Assembly (NCBI GenBank): GCA_019918135.1
Contig: WBZZ01004010.1
Span: forward strand, 80,001 to 144,000
DNA from: Paulinella micropora
Lineage: Eukaryota > Cercozoa > Imbricatea > Euglyphida > Paulinellidae
Reading direction: 5' to 3'
Length of the DNA stretch: 64,000 nt
Of this stretch, positions 1 to 10,690 are shown in pieces. A program made the translations under genes and the position numbers. The notes beneath the pieces are model-generated. The model saw only the letters and a list, made by a program, of their open reading frames with translations. It did not search any database and was not told where the DNA came from. How positions within the stretch are numbered: the first letter of the stretch is position 1; the number at the start of each line of letters is the position of its first letter.

Positions 1-234
1 CATACATGCACACTATATATGTACATACATACATGCATACATACATACATACAGGCATACAGACAGACAGACATAAAGACAGACAGGCAGACGGACGTAC
101 ATACATGCATACATACATACATACATACATGCATTCATACGTACAGACATACAGACATACAGACATACAGACATACAGACATACAGACATACAGACATAC
201 AGACCGACATACATACATACATACATACATACAT
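1..234. repeat. ACAT/ACAG tetranucleotide microsatellite
   Basis: Near-continuous ACAT units with blocks of ACAG variants. A 4-nt unit of this composition has no stop codon in any frame of either strand. It therefore creates long artificial frames (Thr-Tyr-Ile-His on plus, Met-Tyr-Val-Cys on minus). The minus-strand hypothetical gene at 13-1827 reads into it. Confidence 0.95.
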
Positions 235-1827
235 ATCCAAAAAGTCCCCCTTCTTCACCGCCTTGAAGGACGGACATGATTGTATGAGCCGTGCGAGCTT
301 GCTCGGGTGTCTGGCACACAAAGCGCTCAAGAAGTACAGAATGATGGAATTCCGGCTATAAAAGAGCCCGTACTTGGCGCTGATCTCCGTGAGGATCGCC
401 GCCAACCTCGTGCTATCGCCTAACCTTGTGTTCACCTCTTGAAAAATTTCGAACCCAATCAAAGTACCAGTGCACAGGTGCTGATACCCATGAGTTTTAA
501 AATATTGCAAGAGGACGGCAACTGGCACCGTGCATTGCAGGTCTGTGGTGGTCTTTCTAGCAGACACCACTCCCACTCGCAACGTTTTGTATGCCGCTAC
601 ATCAAATCCTTGTGTAAGGATTGATGGGTCCAACAAGGTGGACAACGCCTCATACTCTTGTGTTTCGTCCGTTGGATGCTGCTTCATACAAGCATCTATC
701 CTTCGGAGCTTGTCACGAAGGCCAGCATCCGTATCCTTCTGACTCGCTGTCTCTGCATACAGCGTAAAAGCAGTTGGATCGGACTTGGTATATTTTTGGA
801 AGGCCTGCATGATAGCCTGTCTGTCCTTCTTGTCGTTATTGTTGATAATGACAGTGGTAGGCGCTGAGCCAGTCGTAGAGGCGGGAGGGGCTGCATGGGT
901 TGGCGAGGCGAAACTAGGGGGAGACAGAAAAGTTCCAGAGGAAAGTGCCTGCCTTGTTGCCGTCGCCCTAGCCAATGCAATTTGTGCCTCCAACTCCTTA
1001 CTTTCTTTTTCTGTTGCTATATCCCTGATGTGCAGGTCTTGAGTATGATGAAAGAATGACATGAGCTCGGCTGCCTTCGGAAGAAGCATAGTTTTCTCCG
1101 CCATCTCCTTCTCTGTTGCTTTGTTAGTAGCAGGGAGTGCCTGCTTCGGCTCCAAGATCGTATGATCCTTCGTCTGAGCCCACCTCTTCCATGCATCGTC
1201 CTTTTGAAAGGCAGCATGCAGCTTTTTCAGCTTCGTCACCCCTCCGACTTCCCCTTCTATTTCCTGCAGGACTGGGTGAGTGTCCCTGCCAAATTTGGTT
1301 TGTTGGAGTTTGCCAAAGTCAATTAACTTGGCCTCCATAAGTTTCAAAGGCACATCCATGACATTAAGCTGCCCTCGCAGGTTCTTGCCTTTAAAATCTC
1401 TTTCTCCCTTCTTTATTCCTTCGATGTCCTGACCAGGATCAAGCAACCTGACCAGTGCTCTGGTCCTCCATGGCAGCACACTTTTCACAGACTGGTACTC
1501 ATAGAGTATAGCACACTCAAACACTCCCCAAATGAGGTTGAGTAGCTCCAGTAAAGACATTTGGTCTCCATATGAGACATGTTGCACCTGTGACTGTGCA
1601 CCGTCGTCTCTGAGGAATGCTGCAAGAGGCAGAGCTTGACTCGGGATGGGGTAACAGATATCATCCTTTCTCAAGGGATCTCCCCATCGAATCTCTGGGG
1701 GAATATATAGCCATTTACCGGCCCGCTGCTCCCCTATTTTCTTCTCAAACTCCTTCTTAGTTAGTTTGGCGTATTCGGCCACCCACTGATCTTCCTCCTC
1801 CTTCTCCTTCTCCTCCTCCGTCATCAT
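13..1827 (-). CDS. Hypothetical protein with repeat-encoded C-terminal tail
   Basis: I do not recognise this family. The frame is open for about 600 codons. The start chosen is the double Met at 1827 (MMTEEEKEKEEED...), the first ATG in frame; the frame itself stays open upstream to about 1960, so a spliced or non-ATG 5' end is possible. Seen in the protein: an acidic Glu/Lys-rich N-terminus (about residues 1-20), a charged globular middle, an Ala/Glu-rich helical stretch followed by a Ser/Ala/Pro/Thr-rich linker (around 250-320), then a mixed alpha-helical region ending near VKKGDFLD. The last 70-odd codons are pure microsatellite (Met-Tyr-Val-Cys and Ser-Val-Cys-Leu units), so the natural stop has probably been lost or lies in an unseen exon. 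Composition away from the tail looks like real coding sequence. It could be a host gene or the gag-like part of an unknown element; no zinc knuckle or enzymatic motif is visible. Confidence 0.55.
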   Translation of the reverse strand: MMTEEEKEKEEEDQWVAEYAKLTKKEFEKKIGEQRAGKWLYIPPEIRWGDPLRKDDICYPIPSQALPLAAFLRDDGAQSQVQHVSYGDQMSLLELLNLIWGVFECAILYEYQSVKSVLPWRTRALVRLLDPGQDIEGIKKGERDFKGKNLRGQLNVMDVPLKLMEAKLIDFGKLQQTKFGRDTHPVLQEIEGEVGGVTKLKKLHAAFQKDDAWKRWAQTKDHTILEPKQALPATNKATEKEMAEKTMLLPKAAELMSFFHHTQDLHIRDIATEKESKELEAQIALARATATRQALSSGTFLSPPSFASPTHAAPPASTTGSAPTTVIINNNDKKDRQAIMQAFQKYTKSDPTAFTLYAETASQKDTDAGLRDKLRRIDACMKQHPTDETQEYEALSTLLDPSILTQGFDVAAYKTLRVGVVSARKTTTDLQCTVPVAVLLQYFKTHGYQHLCTGTLIGFEIFQEVNTRLGDSTRLAAILTEISAKYGLFYSRNSIILYFLSALCARHPSKLARLIQSCPSFKAVKKGDFLDMYVCMYVCMSVCMSVCLYVCMSVCLYVCMSVRMNACMYVCMYACMYVRLPVCLYVCLSVCLYVCMYACMYVHI

Positions 1828-2102
1828 CGCTCCCTCATCTTGGACCTGGTCCTTTGGATTGTCTGCTCCTCCTGTGTCAAAGGAAGGCCCTGCCAAATCC
1901 GCTTCGTCCCCTAGAGGCCAACGAGCGTATTTACATCTTCTGGGGTTTGAGCACTCGCCCCTCCGTCATCCTCAGTCCATTCTTCAGACATGGTCGCTGG
2001 GGGAATATGAGTGGGACAGAGCTGATTCTACCCCGTATTTGCTCTGTTCGTCTCTGGGGAACGAATAGAGAGAAAAGATGAAAGGATAGTAAAGAGAGAG
2101 AG

Positions 2103-2346
2103 TGTCTCACTACATACATACATACATACGTATGTACATACGTACGTACATCTATATATACATACATACATACATACATACAACTCATACATACATACAT
2201 ACATACATATATACATACATACTATACATACATACATACATACATACATACATACATACATACATACATACATACATACATGCATACATACATGCATGCA
2301 TGCATACATAAATGCATACATACATCCATACCTACAAACATACATA
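2103..2346. repeat. ACAT tetranucleotide microsatellite
   Basis: About 240 bp of ACAT units with GTAC and TATA interruptions, upstream of the minus-strand hypothetical gene. No gene is supported here; all apparent frames are repeat artefacts. Confidence 0.95.
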
Positions 2347-2586
2347 CATACATAAAAGGGGGGGGGGGGGTCACTCACTCGCTCACTTGCTCACCCACTC
2401 ACTCATACATACATGCAGGGGGGGGGGTACACTCACTCACTCGCTCGCTCGCTCACTCACTCACTCGCTCACTCACTCACTCACTCACTCATAATCACTC
2501 ATGATCACATTCACCTCACCTCACCTTACTCACTCACTCACTCAACTTTCACTCACTCACTCACTCACACTCACATGACACACACA

Positions 2587-2656
<70 letters not shown>

Positions 2657-2990
2657 GGCACACACACACACACATAACACACAGACAGACAGACAGACAG
2701 AAAGAAATATATTCATGGAGAACAGAAAGAAACGAAAAAGAAAAGGAAAGCAAGCCATAAAGCAAGGTAAGTCGAGAGAGGAAATGGCAATTGAATGAGA
2801 ATGAGGAAACGAGGGAGAAAGAAGAAAGAAAGAAAGAAAGAAAGAAGGAAAGAAGGAAAGAAAGAAAGAAAGAAAGAAACAAGGAGGGAGCTGGGTAGAC
2901 GATGAAAGGAATTCGAAGTCGAAGGAAGAAAGGAAGGGAAGAGAGAAAAGGATAACGGGATTGGAAAGAAAGAATAGATGCAAGAAAGAA
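2347..2990. repeat. Compound simple-repeat tract (poly-G, CACT, CA/CT, GAAA)
   Basis: In order: two poly-G runs (near 2358-2370 and 2419-2427), CACT/CTCG tetranucleotides to about 2575, CT and CA dinucleotides to about 2690, then GAAA/GGAA purine tracts to about 2880 and purine-rich spacer beyond. No coding sequence is supported. The purine/pyrimidine asymmetry could form triplex or hairpin structures. Confidence 0.9.
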
Positions 2991-3467
2991 TATTAAAAAA
3001 GGAAGAGTGAGAGAGAGAGACTACACTTTTACAATAACATATATATTCATATAATATTATAATATTATCACTACTGAATATATCTAAACATAAATATTAA
3101 TATTAATAATATTAATGCTAGATATATATAATACCGAGCCGCTAAATACAAATTTAATATTTTCCTTTAATACGATCAACTGAATAACTAGGTTTCCACC
3201 TTAGATAAAGATATAACTTACTAGCTATACTTTTCACGTGGATGTTCCCTGAGCACGATTGTAAAATTGTTCTCTCAATAAAAGCGAAGAAGAAGAAGAA
3301 GAAGAGACAAAGAAAAGAAGAAAGGGACAGAAAAACTTAGCTGCAGGACAAATTTTTGCACAAATGCTGACTCTTGCTTGCGCCGCAAAATTGCGGTGGA
3401 ACTCTGGGAGGAAATCGGGCACCTAACCACATTACAAAGGAGCGATGGAGTAAACCCAATAGGCCAA
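2991..3467. other. AT-rich intergenic region upstream of PEPC
   Basis: Mostly AT-rich spacer with short TTAATATTAATA-type runs and a GAA-rich patch (3286-3325). No gene seen. It presumably contains the PEPC promoter; I see no unambiguous TATA box at a convincing distance from the start codon. Confidence 0.5.
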
Positions 3468-3524
3468 CATAATCAGTGCTTGCAAACATAATCAGTGCTT
3501 CCGCGCCTTGCAAAGCGCGGAAGC
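3468..3524 (+). promoter_or_regulatory. Direct repeat and GC stem-loop in the PEPC 5' leader
   Basis: The motif CATAATCAGTGCTT occurs twice in tandem (3468-3481 and 3487-3500). The second copy runs into a perfect 10-bp inverted repeat, GCTTCCGCGC at 3497-3506 and GCGCGGAAGC at 3515-3524, with an 8-nt loop. It ends 23 nt before the PEPC ATG at 3548, so it probably lies in the mRNA leader or at the transcription start. A regulatory role is inferred. Confidence 0.5.
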
Positions 3525-3547
3525 GCATAATTGACAAGAGTCTCAAC

Positions 3548-4162
3548 ATGCAAAGAGCCTTGAGACCTGCATCGCGTCTCGCCGCGAGGACCAAGCTGCT
3601 CAGCCAGAGTAGTGTGACAACTGGTTTGCTTCAGAAAGTTCCTGTCGCATCCTTGAACACCTTTGCAGACAATACCGATTCTGAAGAAGAAGGAGTAGAT
3701 GCGAAGCTTCGTGCAACAGTGGGCCTCATGGGCAGGCACCTGGGCGCCTGCATGTCAACCCGTGATCATACACTTATTGAGACAGTAGAGAAGCTTCGTC
3801 TGATGTGCCGTGAGTGGCGCAACCATAATCAAGATCCCAAATTCCTTGCAAAGGTAGGCTTCGGGAAAGATTCTCAGACTGAACGCATCATTCCTGAGTA
3901 GGTATCCGACGAGTTGGAAGGGCTGGACTCTCTGCGACTGAAGGGTCTTGCACGTGCATTCGCACACTTCCTGGGGGTTTCCAACGTCGCAGAAAATCAG
4001 GCCAAACTCAGAAGACTGAGGAAAGGTAGTAACACGCAGGCGGAGTATGGAATTCGTGAGCAATATGGATGGATGGATAGATAGATAGAAAAGGCAGATG
4101 GAGATAATAGACTGACTGAGTGTGTGATGAGAGATCGAGGAAGAGAGAGAGAGAGAGGCAGA

Positions 4163-4193
<31 letters not shown>

Positions 4194-4253
4194 TGAGTGT
4201 GGTCTGTGTGAGAGAGAGAGAGAGAGAGAGAGTGGAAGAGAGAGAGAGAGTGG

Positions 4254-4290
<37 letters not shown>

Positions 4291-4305
4291 AGATGTGTGT
4301 GTGTA

Positions 4306-4347
<42 letters not shown>

Positions 4348-4459
4348 GTATATATATGTATATATGTATATATATTTGTACGAAAATATATGTATAATAT
4401 ATATATATATATACATTTATTTATGTTTTTATTATTTATAGATATAGATACATAGATAC

Positions 4460-4505
<46 letters not shown>

Positions 4506-7500
4506 TAGATTAGATTAGAGTAGATTAGATTAGATTAGATTAGATAGATAGATAGATAGATAGTGATAGATTAGATAGAGATAGATTAGATAGAGATAGA
4601 TTAGATAGAGATAGATTAGATAGAGATAGATTAGATATAGATGTAGATAGATATAGAGATATAGAGATATAGATATAGCCTCCCTACCACCTATCTACCT
4701 TCCCCCCCCCCCCCCCCCCCCCCCCGCCCCTTCTCTCTCTTGTTTCCATTTCTGTGTGCCAATGTTTGACAGACGCAAATGGTCTGGGCGTGGCGTTGGG
4801 CTCGGACCGCGAGTCGGTGTACGGCACCATCAAGTTCCTGCGCGACGAGAAGAAACTGAGCGCGGACGAGATCATGGGCCTGCTGGCGCACCAGCTGACC
4901 GAGATCGTACTGACGGCGCACCCAACCGAAGTGAACCGCAGGCAACACACACACACACACACACAACGCACTGCACACACAAAATATCATGATTTTGTTT
5001 GTTGCGTGACGGTATACATCACCACTCAAGGATATTGTGAGTTATCGGTCTGACAGAACACGGCAGCGTCTTGTCCCCTCATTCAGGCTCCACGAAGCAA
5101 CTTGGCATGTGCGATATGCGACTTGCTGGCAGAAAGGGGCGTGCTTGCTACGTCGACGTTGAAAGTGTGTGCCGACTGTGTGGGTTAGGACGGTGACGAC
5201 CAAGCAGCAGAACATCCACGACGTGCTGGACGAGCTGGACCGGCCCGACCTGCTGCGCTTCGAGCGCCGGGAGATGGAGAAGGCGCTGGAGCGAGAGATC
5301 ACCGCCTTGTGGGCCTCGGACACGCTCAAAAGGTAGAGCGCCTCTTTCCCAAGCTGTGTCCGCATCTCATCACCTGTGCGGCGTAGGGCCAAGCCGACCC
5401 CGGTCGAAGAGGCAAAGGCAGGGCTGGCCATAGTGGAGTCGGTGCTGTGGAAGGCGGTCCCGCTCTTCCTGCGCAAAGTGGATTTCATCACGCAGGAGCT
5501 GCTGGGCAAGCCGCTGCCGCTGCACACGCAGCTGCTCAAGATGGCGTCGTGGATGGGCGGCGACCGCGACGGCAACCCCTTTGTGACGGCCGAGATTACC
5601 ATGGAGGTCGCTCTGCAGACGCGCTGGCTGGGCGCGGAGCTCTTCAAGAAGAATCTGATCAAACTCAAGGACGACTTGAGCCTCAGCACCTGCAGCGATG
5701 AGCTGTCGCAGATCACGGGCGCTGTGCGGGAGCCGTACCGCCATTTACTGGGCGAGCTGATCCAGCGGTTGGAGGCGACGCAGACCTGGGCCGAGCTGGG
5801 CATGGAGGAGGTCCGCGGCGGCGGCAACTCAATGGGCTTCCTGCGGAAGGCATCGGGCATGTCCGACAAGGAGAAGCCGCTACTCAAGACAAGCGAGCTG
5901 ATGTATCCGCTGCGGCTCATGCGCAACTCGCTGGTGAAGACCGGGTACGGGCCCGTGGCGGAGGGCTTGCTAACGGACACCATTCGTGCCTTGCGAGTGT
6001 TCGGCCTGGCCCTGGTGCCGCTCGATGTGCGCCAAGAAAGCGGACGTCACATGCGCTGCCTGGACGCCATCACCAGATACTTGAACATGGGCTCCTATGC
6101 CTCATGGGACGAAGAAAAAAAGCTGGAGTGGCTATCGCAAGAACTGAATAGCGGACGGTCAGTTCATCCATCTCATTTAGTCTGACAGAACACTAGGTTT
6201 GTCTTTCTCGTTGGCTTGGCTCAACGACTGTTGTGGTTAACCTCAGGCCGCTGTTGGCCAAGCACAGGGACGTAACCACTTACGGCTTCGACCCGGAGGT
6301 GGAGGAGTCTCTCAAGACGTTCGCCGTGTTGGCGCACATCTGTGATGACTCTCTCGGTGCTTACGTTATCTCGCACTGCAAGAGGGTATGTCATCCAGCT
6401 TTTATATCGTCTTGATGTAACTGGTCCGCCCAAAGGCTGCCCTCGAATTTTAGGCGTCGGACGTGCTGGCAGTGATGTTGCTGCAGCAGGACGCAGGCAT
6501 TTTCCCCAGAATGGTCACACTCTTAATTGTGCTGTACTTGGACAATGCCTGAATGATCGGCCGACGCTTCACATAAACAAGATGCGCATGTTTGTGCAGC
6601 GTGTCGTTCCGCTTTTCGAAACTCTAGCCGACCTGGTAGGTGTGGCATGGCATGCTGTGTCTCTGGTGCTTACATCGTGTCTGGCTGCGATAACTGTTTT
6701 GCAGGAACGGGCTCCCTTAACAGTGAAGGAACTGTTCACTAACCGCGCATACTCGAGCAGAATCGATGGCAAGCAGGAAATCATGGTGGGATACTCAGAT
6801 TCAGGTTTGATTGCGCACAGCTTCTACTCCCAACATAAGTGTTCCCTGAAACCACTTTTCTTTGTGTGCAAATTCACTGTTCAAGGTGATGAGCACTTAA
6901 TGATCATTACTACAATGTATATGTGTCCTGCAGGCAAAGATGCAGGACGTTTTGCAGCCAACTGGCAGCTGTATGAAGCGCAGGAAAAAATAGCCCAAAC
7001 CGCAAGGTATTCTATCACCACGCAAAGCCTTCAGGTTTTGAAATGTATAATCTTCTCTATCTATGGTCTTATCCGCACTATCTGTGTCTGGACTGCCTGG
7101 CAGAGAAATGGGTGTGGAAGTGACCTTCTTCCACGGCAAGGGCGGCACCGTAGGGCGCGGAGGCAATCCTGCTCTCTTCAAAGCGATCACCGCACATCCG
7201 CCCAAGACCATTCAGGGCCGCTTCCGCGTCACCGGTACCACCTTGCCGCCGCTGTTGGAAGAGGCGAGCGGCGTTCTTTCACTTACCGCTTGTGTGCACC
7301 TGCAACCTGCCTTGCAGAGCAAGGGGAGATGATCACGTACAACTTCGGCCATCAAGAGATTGCCGGGCGCACCTTGGACTTGATTACTGCTGGCGTCTTG
7401 GCCGAGGGCTACGTTGATCGTGACCCGAAACCTGTACTATCACTTCTGCTTCCTGAACGAGTGCTTTCTGAGCCTATCCTTCGTGTGCACGTGTTGCAGG

Positions 7501-8385
7501 AGTGGAAAGATGTCATGTACAGAATGGCCAAGACCTCGTGTGATGTAAGAAGCGTGAGTTGAGCCCTGTCCGTGATTCAGCTGCTTTCCCTGTTGCTAGG
7601 CTTACCGGAAACTGGTGCGTGAAGATCCTCGCTTCATTCCCTACTTCCGCCTCGCTACTCCCGAAAAAGAGCTCGCGGTCCACTTCCACACTGCACATTC
7701 ATGCTTGCAACCGCGCTCACTGGCTCCTTCACAATAGTGAACCCCATGCACATTTCGCTGCACAAACCTCAATGGACAACCAGAACCCCTTTTGTGTGGC
7801 TATTTTGTGTGCCTGTGTGCTGTGCAGAATCTGAATGTGGGCTCTCGCCCAGCCAAGCGCAATCCGACGGGCGGCCTTGAATCCCTCCGCGCGATCCCTT
7901 GGGTCTTCGCTTGGACACAGAGCAGGCTCAACCTTCCCGTAAGCTGCCTTTTGCTCTTGACTGGGTTTGCATCAAGCCACATGCTCAACGCTGCGCAGGC
8001 ATGGCTGGGCGTGGGACAAGCGTTGTCCAAGGAGCTGCAGGATGAGGTGCCTCGCTGCTTGCTCCTCTTGCCGTGATTATGGCGTGTATTCCAAACTGCC
8101 TTATTCTTGAATGAAAAAAAAATGTTCAATGCTGGGTTTTGTCCAGACGTCGGCGGCGCTGCTGAGAGAGATGTACGCAGACTGGCCATGGTTCAGAACA
8201 ATTCTCGACCTGCTCGAAATGATTCTGGTCCTGCCATCACAACATCAGACAAATATACCCATGTAAACATACATACATACATGAGCCTATATGTGTACAG
8301 AAACATTATTTTATATATATACATATATATATATTATATATATTTATATATATATAATATATTATATATACACACACACATATAA

Positions 8386-8417
<32 letters not shown>

Positions 8418-9533
8418 ATCTATATGCGCACGTTTCGTTAGGCAGGCGAATTTCGTATGCTTCTCTGGCTATGTATATACATAGTAGTATGTGCAAATCA
8501 TAATTTTGTATTCATGTGTAGGTATATAGACACACTAAAATGTAAATATTATATTATTACATATTCATGTTTTCAAAATATGATGATACTGATTGGCAAG
8601 CCGCCATGGCCTGCATAGAAATGCATGTGCATATACATACATATACACAAAAATGTATATATATATATATTCATATTTGAAAAAAGAAAATATGTTCATG
8701 TTATCAAAATATGATGGCACTAATGGCTAGTCGCCATGGTCTGTATTAAAATGAACGTTCAAATACATAAATTATATTATATAAATATATATATATACAT
8801 ATATATATATAATATAATATATATATATATGTGTGTGTGTGTAAGTATGTATATCGTAATGATTCAGAGCATATTTACCATTTCTGATGTCATATCCGCA
8901 GACCTGGTGTGTGTATGACAGGTAAAGAGCGACGGGCACATTGCTGAGTATTATAACCACAAGCTCGTGGAAAATTCTGAACTCCAGCAGCTGGGCAAAG
9001 AGCTGCTAGGTAAATTCCTCAATGTAAGCATCGACTGTCTAAAGAGTGTCTAGAGTGTCTTGCAGCAAAGTAAATTCATGTCAAGAAAAAGCTTTGAATG
9101 TCTTCTTCTGGAAGTCTCAGTCTAGTGTTTGGTCTTGCGGCTAAAGTCGCCTGATATGTACAGTCAAAAATTCCACTTTGAACCTTTGTACAACCGTGTT
9201 TCCTGTTGCTGCTAGATATGATGGAGATGACAGAAAAAAGCATTCTCAGCGTCACAGGACATCCGTCTCTCGCATCTCCCGATAAGCTACTACTTCGGAG
9301 TCTAGAAGTGCGAAACCCTTACGTGGATGCTTTAAACACTATTCAGGTCTAGGAAGTTGTTGAAACTTTACTTGATATGACTACTGACTTACGATGGGCT
9401 TGTTTGCGTTTAGGTCGAGCTGCTTGCTAGGCTAAGGAAAGGAAAACACGGCGCTCAGGAAGAGACTGTGCTCAGAGATGCGCTGCTGATTACCATCAAC
9501 GGAATAGCCGCTGGCATGCGCAATTCGGGCTAA
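3548..9533 (+). CDS. ppc: Phosphoenolpyruvate carboxylase (EC 4.1.1.31), 20 exons
   Basis: Carboxylates PEP with bicarbonate to oxaloacetate (anaplerotic supply, C4-acid formation). Exons: 3548-3853, 3902-4025, 4773-4941, 5189-5332, 5387-6157, 6247-6385, 6454-6513, 6600-6635, 6705-6804, 6934-7006, 7104-7234, 7318-7433, 7500-7553, 7600-7677, 7828-7938, 7999-8046, 8147-8227, 8922-9009, 9216-9346, 9414-9533. They keep one frame throughout and give 959 aa. Landmarks: [10 protein letters not shown] with catalytic His near 193, GGDRDGNP near 305, GYSDSGKDAG near 612, [12 protein letters not shown] near 650, and C-terminus RNSG. Lys 653 stands where most PEPCs have Arg. The first 35 or so residues are Arg/Ser/Leu-rich without acidic residues, suggesting a mitochondrial (less likely plastid) transit peptide; the plant-type N-terminal phospho-Ser motif is absent. 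Introns are GT-AG except intron 3, which is GC-AG; the 48-nt intron 1 removes an apparent in-frame TAG. The gene looks intact. Confidence 0.95.
4078..4725. repeat. Microsatellite block inside PEPC intron 2
   Basis: GATA, GA/GT, TATA, then long GATA and TTAGA/TAGAGA arrays ending in a poly-C run at about 4702-4725. The block accounts for most of the 747-nt intron 2, which is otherwise out of line with the 46-250 nt introns of this gene. Splice sites on both sides are intact. Confidence 0.93.
8228..8921. repeat. AT-rich intron 17 of PEPC with TA microsatellites and a diverged duplication
   Basis: This 694-nt intron contains ACAT, TA and GT runs. It also holds two diverged copies of a block of about 58 bp (near 8566-8625 and 8697-8754) sharing TCAAAATATGATG and CGCCATGG cores, spaced about 131 bp apart. 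The donor is GTCCTG and the acceptor is at 8920-8921. Confidence 0.7.
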
Positions 9534-10641
9534 CACCTTCCGACTCTCTTACTGTTTGGGTTCATATTTTTTATAGAGTTTTTTTTCTTACACGAACGAA
9601 AAGTTCTTAAGTCACTATTCAAGTTATTTAATTATTTATGTATCTGCTAGGTGATTATGAGCTGAGTATTGAAATTTCCAAAGTTCAATTACATATTAAA
9701 TTATTTCAGCTTTTTTTACTGATTGGGGTTCGCCGCTACGTAATCACTCTTTTATGATATTATTTCTTAACGCTTCCCACTTATCCCTACTCACTAGTTG
9801 CACATATTTTGTAAAGGTGTCTGCGTAAAGAGGGTAGGGATGAATGCCGCGCTACGCAAGTCTGGCATATGAGTCCGAGTCTCAAGAAGGAAGTTTGAAG
9901 CAATAATAAAAAATAATGATAATTATGATAATATATTAATATATATTAATGTATGTTGATCTTTCATGGCTGAGCTCGAGGGACATGCGCCTCCATCCCT
10001 CGACACAACAGTGACTACAGTTAGTATGTTGGGGAGGGAAGAGTGACTCTAACTATCCTGCATAGAAAGCCCCAAAAGGAAGTCTCTACTACCCGCACAG
10101 TGTCGGGTACCTTGCAGGAAATCAACTACAAATGATTTATCTTCCCTGCGTGAGAGCTCCACGAGACTGCGTAGGTCCCGCACTGATGGAGGTACTCATA
10201 GTGGTAGCAGACATCTCATGCTAATTGACAATTTTATTAATAATAGTATTTAGTCATACTGGCTCACCCTAAGGACAATTACGTATTTTATTACTGGCGA
10301 CATTCATTTTCTGCTATAAATTTTCTTTGACATATATAACTTGACTTTTTCGACCTATATAAAAACTTCAAGAGGCGATGCCTGATTAAAATCTGTGTCA
10401 TTTGGTGCTCAAACTGCCAAACTCACGGCTCGAACTCATGATTCCAAAACAAAAATTTTGATTTTAAGTTGATCATATTAATATTAATATTTCAGCAAAT
10501 CAAATTAATGTTGAGTTCAATAAATTAAAATTCATTTATGTCAGTGCTTTGAAAACACAGTTACTATTAAAGGTAATAACAATGTTACTTATACAAAACC
10601 TTAAACCTTTATGAAAAGTTTGAACAATATAAAAAATTTTA

Positions 10642-10690
10642 ATGTATATAAAAGGTTTGACGTATTTACGTCAAACTTTTTCATATACAT
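10642..10690. repeat. Near-perfect palindrome, arms of about 23 bp
   Basis: The left arm starts ATGTATATAAAAGG and ends TTTGACGTA. After TT, the right arm TACGTCAAACTTTTT...ATACAT is its reverse complement with only one or two mismatches. It could extrude as a cruciform or be the relic of a hairpin element. AAAGTTT/AAACTTT motifs are dense on both sides (10600-10790). Confidence 0.7.

Noticed and set aside
1828-1896. Upstream extension of the hypothetical gene to a TTG codon at 1896
   Set aside because: No ATG supports it; the first in-frame ATG is at 1827.
3476-3547. Upstream extension of PEPC exon 1
   Set aside because: The extra codons lack an ATG before 3548 and overlap the leader stem-loop; the peptide from 3548 has a plausible transit-peptide start.
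4754-5053. Exon 3 frame continuing to 5053 as a stand-alone gene
   Set aside because: It is PEPC exon 3 running into intron 3 (CA repeats); the conserved PEPC sequence resumes at 5189.
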